From Streptomyces prunicolor NBRC 13075 (lineage in GTDB: Bacteria; Actinomycetota; Actinomycetes; Streptomycetales; Streptomycetaceae), in NCBI RefSeq assembly GCF_000367365.1, contig NZ_BARF01000104.1, forward strand, positions 62,001-126,000: a stretch of 64,000 nt of DNA, written 5' to 3'. Both the position numbers and the translations under genes were made by a program. The notes below the pieces were generated by a model. The model made no database searches, was not told where the DNA came from, and saw only the letters and a program-made list of their open reading frames with translations. Below are positions 60,698-64,000 of this stretch, piece by piece. Numbering within the stretch: the first letter of the stretch is position 1; each line of letters begins with the position of its first letter.

Positions 60698-61300
60698 ATG
60701 CCCCCGACGTCCACCGGCCGCCTCCCCCTGCTCCACCCGGAGCGGCTCGATCCCGACCAGCGTGCCCTCTACGCGGACATCACCGGCGGACCGCGCGCCG
60801 CCGGACCCCAGTCGTTCGCCCTCACCGACGCGGACGGACACCTCAACGGCCCTTTCAACGCGATGCTGTTGAGCCCGCGAACGGGCAGCGCGCTCCAAGG
60901 TCTCGGCGCGGCGATCCGCTACCGCACCACGCTGTCGCCCCGGGTGCGCGAGACGGCCGTCCTCGTCGTCGCCGCCGTCTGGGACAGCGCCTTCGAGCGG
61001 TACGCCCACGAACCGGCCGGCCGTGCCGCCGGGTTGACCGACGCCGAGATCCGCGCGCTGGGCGAAAGCGCCGACCCGAGGCTGACCGATCCCTTCGAGC
61101 ACGCGGCCTGGGCGGCGGCCCGCACGCTCGCGGCCCCACCGCGGCACCTCGACGACACCTGGTACGAGGCCGCCCGCAAGGCGCTCGGCGAGACCGTGCT
61201 CTTCGAACTGTCCACACTCGTCGGCTACTACGCGACGCTCGCCCTCCAACTCCGCCTGTTCGACGTCCCCGCGCCGGACCTGCCACGGAACGGCGCCTGA
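60698..61300 (+). CDS. Carboxymuconolactone decarboxylase family protein (second copy)
   Basis: 200 residues, ATG start with ACGGAG ahead. CMD helices: LNGPFNAMLLSPRTGSALQG, TLSPRVRETAVLVVAAVWDS, AFERYAHEPAGRAAGLTDAE and VLFELSTLVGYYATLALQLR. Like the copy at 43846 it lacks CxxC and has Phe-Glu-Arg-Tyr-Ala-His-Glu in the active-site helix. 28 bases after the lyase gene, same operon. Confidence 0.86.
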   Translation: MPPTSTGRLPLLHPERLDPDQRALYADITGGPRAAGPQSFALTDADGHLNGPFNAMLLSPRTGSALQGLGAAIRYRTTLSPRVRETAVLVVAAVWDSAFERYAHEPAGRAAGLTDAEIRALGESADPRLTDPFEHAAWAAARTLAAPPRHLDDTWYEAARKALGETVLFELSTLVGYYATLALQLRLFDVPAPDLPRNGA

Positions 61301-61346
61301 ACTCGCCACGAAACGAGACACCGCCCGTGGCCAAGGAGTCCGTCCC

Positions 61347-61650
61347 GTGAACAAGATCTGCGCGACCGTGGCCGAAGCGGTGCACGACATCGGCGACGGC
61401 GCCTCGCCGGCCGTCGGCGGCTTCGGCCTCGGCGGGGTGCCGAACGTCGTGATCTCCGCGCTCTACGACTGGGCGCGAGCGGACTGTCTGTCGTCTCCGA
61501 CAACTACGGCGTAGACGGGGCCGCCTCAGCGTCCTCGACGTCACCGGCGGCCTCGTCCTCATCGAGACCGCGCCTGAAGTGGCGTACGACGAGATCAGGG
61601 CGAAGACCACCGCGCCCGTGCCCGCCGGCGCCGTCACCGACGTTCGCTGA
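61347..61650 (+). pseudogene. 3-oxoacid CoA-transferase, A-subunit start fused by deletion to B-subunit end
   Basis: From a GTG at 61347 the frame encodes an A-subunit N-terminus (KICATVAEAVHDIGDGASPA then VGGFGLGGVPNVVISALYD). A frameshift near 61465-61475 moves the next piece (GASGLSVVSDNYGVDGA) to another frame. The sequence then jumps to a B-subunit C-terminus (LSVLDVTGGLVLIETAPEVA then YDEIRAKTTAPV) ending at TGA 61650. Roughly 170 residues of A and most of B are gone. The functional enzyme would activate 3-oxoadipate or acetoacetate with CoA. Confidence 0.82.
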
Positions 61651-61670
61651 CCCTGTACGGGTGCGGCGCC

Positions 61671-62468
61671 TCAATAGTGGATCGCTCCCGGCGCACCGCC
61701 GCCGCAGGCGATGGCGTCGCCGTTGATGGCCACGCTCTTCGGGGACGCCAGGAAGGCGACGACGGCCGCGACCTCGTCGGCGACGACGATCCGGCCGAGG
61801 GTGTTGCGGCGCGCGAGGCGCTGCTCGGCCTCGGCCGGTGCGATGTCCTGGGCCTCGGCCAGGCCTGCGATCAGTGCGGGTGTGGCCTCGGTGCGTGTCA
61901 GGCCGGGGTGAACGACCGTGACATTGACGCCGTGGGGTCCCAGCTCGTCGGCCAGGTTCTTGGTCATCGCGGCGACCGAGACGTTGCGCATCGAGCCGAT
62001 GATGGAGCCGGTGGTGCGCGCGTTCAGCCCGCTGACGTTGATGATGCGTCCCCAGCCTGCCGCGACCATGCCCGGCGCGACCGCCTGTGCGCAGCGCAGG
62101 TAGCCGAGGACCTTGGTGTTGACGTCGGTCCAGAACGCTTCGCCGGTGATCTCGGCCAGGCGGGGCGGCCGGGGCTGGGACGGGGTCGCGGCCGCGTTGA
62201 CCAGGATGTCCACCCCGCCCAGTACATCGCGGGCTCGCTCGGCCATGGCGGCGACCGACCCGTCGTCACCGGTGTCCACGACAAGGGCGTGGACGGGCCG
62301 TCCGGAGTTCCGGCCGATCTCCTCGGCCGCGGCTTCCAGGCGTTGGCGCGACCGCGCGGCGACCGCCACGTAGGCGCCCTCGGCGGCGAGCGCCATGGCG
62401 ACGGCTTTGCCGATGCCACGACTGCCGCCGGTCACCAGGGCGCGCTTGCCGGACAGTTGCAGATCCAT
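61671..62468 (-). CDS. Short-chain dehydrogenase/reductase
   Basis: 265 residues from the ATG at 62468 (MDLQLSGKRALVTGGSRGIG). VAVAARSRQRLEAAAEE (basic, NADP-type), LVNAAATPSQPRPPRLAEIT, IINVSGLNARTTGS with Ser, but the usual Tyr-x3-Lys is replaced by a segment MRNVSVAAMTKNLADELGPH in which the Tyr position is occupied by Asn/Val, an atypical active site shared by some SDR subfamilies. Ends INGDAIACGGGAPGAIHY. Divergent from the dioxygenase gene. Confidence 0.88.
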   Translation of the reverse strand: MDLQLSGKRALVTGGSRGIGKAVAMALAAEGAYVAVAARSRQRLEAAAEEIGRNSGRPVHALVVDTGDDGSVAAMAERARDVLGGVDILVNAAATPSQPRPPRLAEITGEAFWTDVNTKVLGYLRCAQAVAPGMVAAGWGRIINVSGLNARTTGSIIGSMRNVSVAAMTKNLADELGPHGVNVTVVHPGLTRTEATPALIAGLAEAQDIAPAEAEQRLARRNTLGRIVVADEVAAVVAFLASPKSVAINGDAIACGGGAPGAIHY

Positions 62469-62858
62469 GGGGCTCCGTTCCTCGTCGTGCTCGGTGTCTT
62501 CAGGCCGCCTCGGCCTCCCATACGCGGGGAAGCCTGCCACCGGCCTGCCGTTGGAGGCGTGGTCGGCGGCAGTGTCGCCGAAGGTGACGTCCCAGCCCCC
62601 AGCAGGGTGCCGAAGTCGGCCTGTCCGACGCCCAGTTGGGCCTGGACGATTGAGGACGTGAGGCCGATCACCATTGCACCAGAGAGGCACGGGAGACGTC
62701 GCACAGCCAGCCGGCCGGTCATCCGCATGGTCGTCATCCTGGAAGCGGTCCGGGCCGGTGCCAACAGTGAGTTCCGCGCAGCAGAACTACGGGTCGATGC
62801 CGCCCGGGTCGCGGCGGTAGACAGGGAAGCGTCCCACCCCTCGACGGAGGAGCCCGGC
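62469..62858. other. Divergent intergenic region with possible decayed coding sequence
   Basis: 390 bases. It must hold promoters for the SDR and the dioxygenase. A minus-strand stretch near 62590-62700 reads RLPCLSGAMVIGLTSSIVQA followed by QLGVGQADFGTLLGA, which looks like a fragment of a membrane transporter N-terminus, but it has no continuation. No TGTCGACA site here. Confidence 0.4.
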
Positions 62859-63923
62859 ATGGCAGAAGTGCTCGGTCTTGGCTTGACGCATTACCCGATG
62901 TTGGCCGGCGCCGACACGCACATGGCGAACCTGCTGAAGACGACGTTGAAGGATCCCGACATCCCGGCGGACCGCAAACTCCCCGAGAACTGGCCCGAAC
63001 TGGCCCAGCGGGAATGGGGCGACGACGAAGGAACTGCTGCCGCAGCCCGGCACCGTGCCCAGCTGCGCGCCGGGCTCGACCGGTGCCGGGCGGCGCTCGA
63101 CGAGTTCCAGCCGGACGTCGTCGTGGTCTGGGGCGACGACCAGTACGAGAACTTCCGCGAGGAGATCATCCCCTCCTTCTGCGTCCTCGCCTACGACGAC
63201 ACCGAGGTCGACGCGTTCGCGGTGCTGAGGCTGCTGAAGGTGCCCAACGCCTGGGGTCTGCCGGACGACATGACGTTTACGATGCGCGGCCTTCCGGACT
63301 TCGCCAAGAGCCTTGTCGGGGACGTCATCACGGGCGGCGTGGACGTCGCCTACTCCTACGAGCAGCGCAAGGGAATCCACTTCCCGCATGCCTTCGCCAA
63401 CACACAGATCTTCCTGGACTACGACAACGCCGGGCGCGAATTCCCCTACCCGATCGTGCCGGTGGCCGTGAACTGCTACGGCGAGCACGTCATCGCACGT
63501 CACGGTGGCATCGCCCGGTTCGCCGACATCCAGGCCGGGGAGCAGCTCGACCCGCCCGGCCCCACTCCGCGGCGCTGCGTCGAACTGGGCAGGGCCATCG
63601 CCCGGTCCGTGCGCGCCGGCGACAAGCGGGTCGCGCTCGTGGCGTCATCTAGCTGGTCGCACGCCTTCCTCAACGACAAGGACTGGCATCTGCGGCCGGA
63701 CACCGACGCCGACCGCAGGCTGTACGACGCGATGGTCGCCGGGGATCACGACACCTGGACGAAGGTGACCAGCCGGGAGGTCATCGATGCCGGCCAGCAC
63801 GAAATGCTCAACTGGTTCTGCCTGCTGGGCGCCATGTCCGAACTCGGCCTCGAACTCCAGTGGAGCGACTTCGTCCAGACGGAAATCCTGAACTCGAACA
63901 AGGCCTTCGCGATTTTCCGGTGA
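62859..63923 (+). CDS. Class III extradiol dioxygenase, LigB-type catalytic subunit
   Basis: 354 residues from the ATG at 62859 with CGGAGGAG in front. PF02900 features: GLGLTHYPMLAGADTHMANL (first His ligand region), FQPDVVVVWGDDQYENFREE, then SYEQRKGIHFPHAFANTQIF, YPIVPVAVNCYGEHVIARHG (catalytic-site region), RVALVASSSWSHAFLNDKDW (His) and the C-terminal ELQWSDFVQTEILNSNKAFA. Uses Fe(II) to cleave catecholic rings meta. Single-subunit length, with no small alpha partner seen. Its distance from the iac-cat genes and lack of a TGTCGACA site leave its pathway open. Confidence 0.86.
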   Translation: MAEVLGLGLTHYPMLAGADTHMANLLKTTLKDPDIPADRKLPENWPELAQREWGDDEGTAAAARHRAQLRAGLDRCRAALDEFQPDVVVVWGDDQYENFREEIIPSFCVLAYDDTEVDAFAVLRLLKVPNAWGLPDDMTFTMRGLPDFAKSLVGDVITGGVDVAYSYEQRKGIHFPHAFANTQIFLDYDNAGREFPYPIVPVAVNCYGEHVIARHGGIARFADIQAGEQLDPPGPTPRRCVELGRAIARSVRAGDKRVALVASSSWSHAFLNDKDWHLRPDTDADRRLYDAMVAGDHDTWTKVTSREVIDAGQHEMLNWFCLLGAMSELGLELQWSDFVQTEILNSNKAFAIFR

Positions 63924-64000
63924 CGGCCCCGAAAACTGCCCTCTCAGAGACGGCGCGGGGGAGGCTCATGCCTCGCGCGGGAACCAGGCCGCGCGTCCCC

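Overview
The window is high-GC DNA with a strong G/C third-position bias, frequent GTG (and some TTG) starts, purine-rich Shine-Dalgarno sites and many 4-base ATGA/GTGA overlaps. This is typical of a Streptomyces-like actinomycete. The content is almost entirely catabolic and transport genes with their local regulators. I see no rRNA, tRNA, CRISPR array, phage module or recognisable transposase.

Layout. (1) 1-8.1 kb, minus strand: a carbohydrate-type operon with two Gfo/Idh/MocA oxidoreductases, two xylose-isomerase-like TIM-barrel proteins, a family-5 solute-binding lipoprotein, a DppB-type permease and a permease-ATPase fusion that runs off the left edge. A ROK regulator (8365) is divergent. 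(2) 9.7-19.1 kb, plus strand: a tightly packed operon matching the indole-3-acetate (iac) pathway, iacABCDEFGH, running directly into catB-catA-catC. Together these predict auxin to catechol to muconolactone isomerisation. (3) 19.1-24.3 kb: tetR and ABC-ATPase relics, an FCD/GntR regulator, then thiM - flavin monooxygenase - rhodanese, ending in a short catC relic. (4) 24.3-30.8 kb: LacI regulator, GH42 beta-galactosidase and a sugar ABC importer, with two GTTAACGTTAAC operators. (5) 30.9-33.4 kb: a graveyard of broken genes (TetR, P450, cyclase, carboxylesterase). (6) 33.4-39.2 kb: TetR/SDR pair, aldo-keto reductase, MarR, and a LysR/MFS pair. (7) 39.3-61.3 kb: a large, unfamiliar catabolic locus with a secreted beta-helix protein, SnoaL-like protein, GntR regulator, several SDRs, two carboxymuconolactone-decarboxylase-like proteins, carboxylesterase, two amidohydrolases, two fumarylacetoacetase-family hydrolases, a VOC protein, an SsuABC/TauABC-type importer, two BBE-like flavin oxidases and a DRE-TIM aldolase/lyase. 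(8) 61.3-64 kb: a deleted CoA-transferase A/B relic, an SDR and a class III extradiol (LigB-type) dioxygenase.

The most interesting signal is a palindrome, TGTCGACA, in the intergenic promoter regions across 39.3-59.3 kb. It sits upstream of most transcription units of region 7, including the GntR gene at 42213. This links these scattered divergent operons into one candidate regulon for an undescribed degradation pathway. The second is the uninterrupted iac-cat operon, with a 29-bp tandem repeat between iacG and iacH and a long inverted repeat before iacA.
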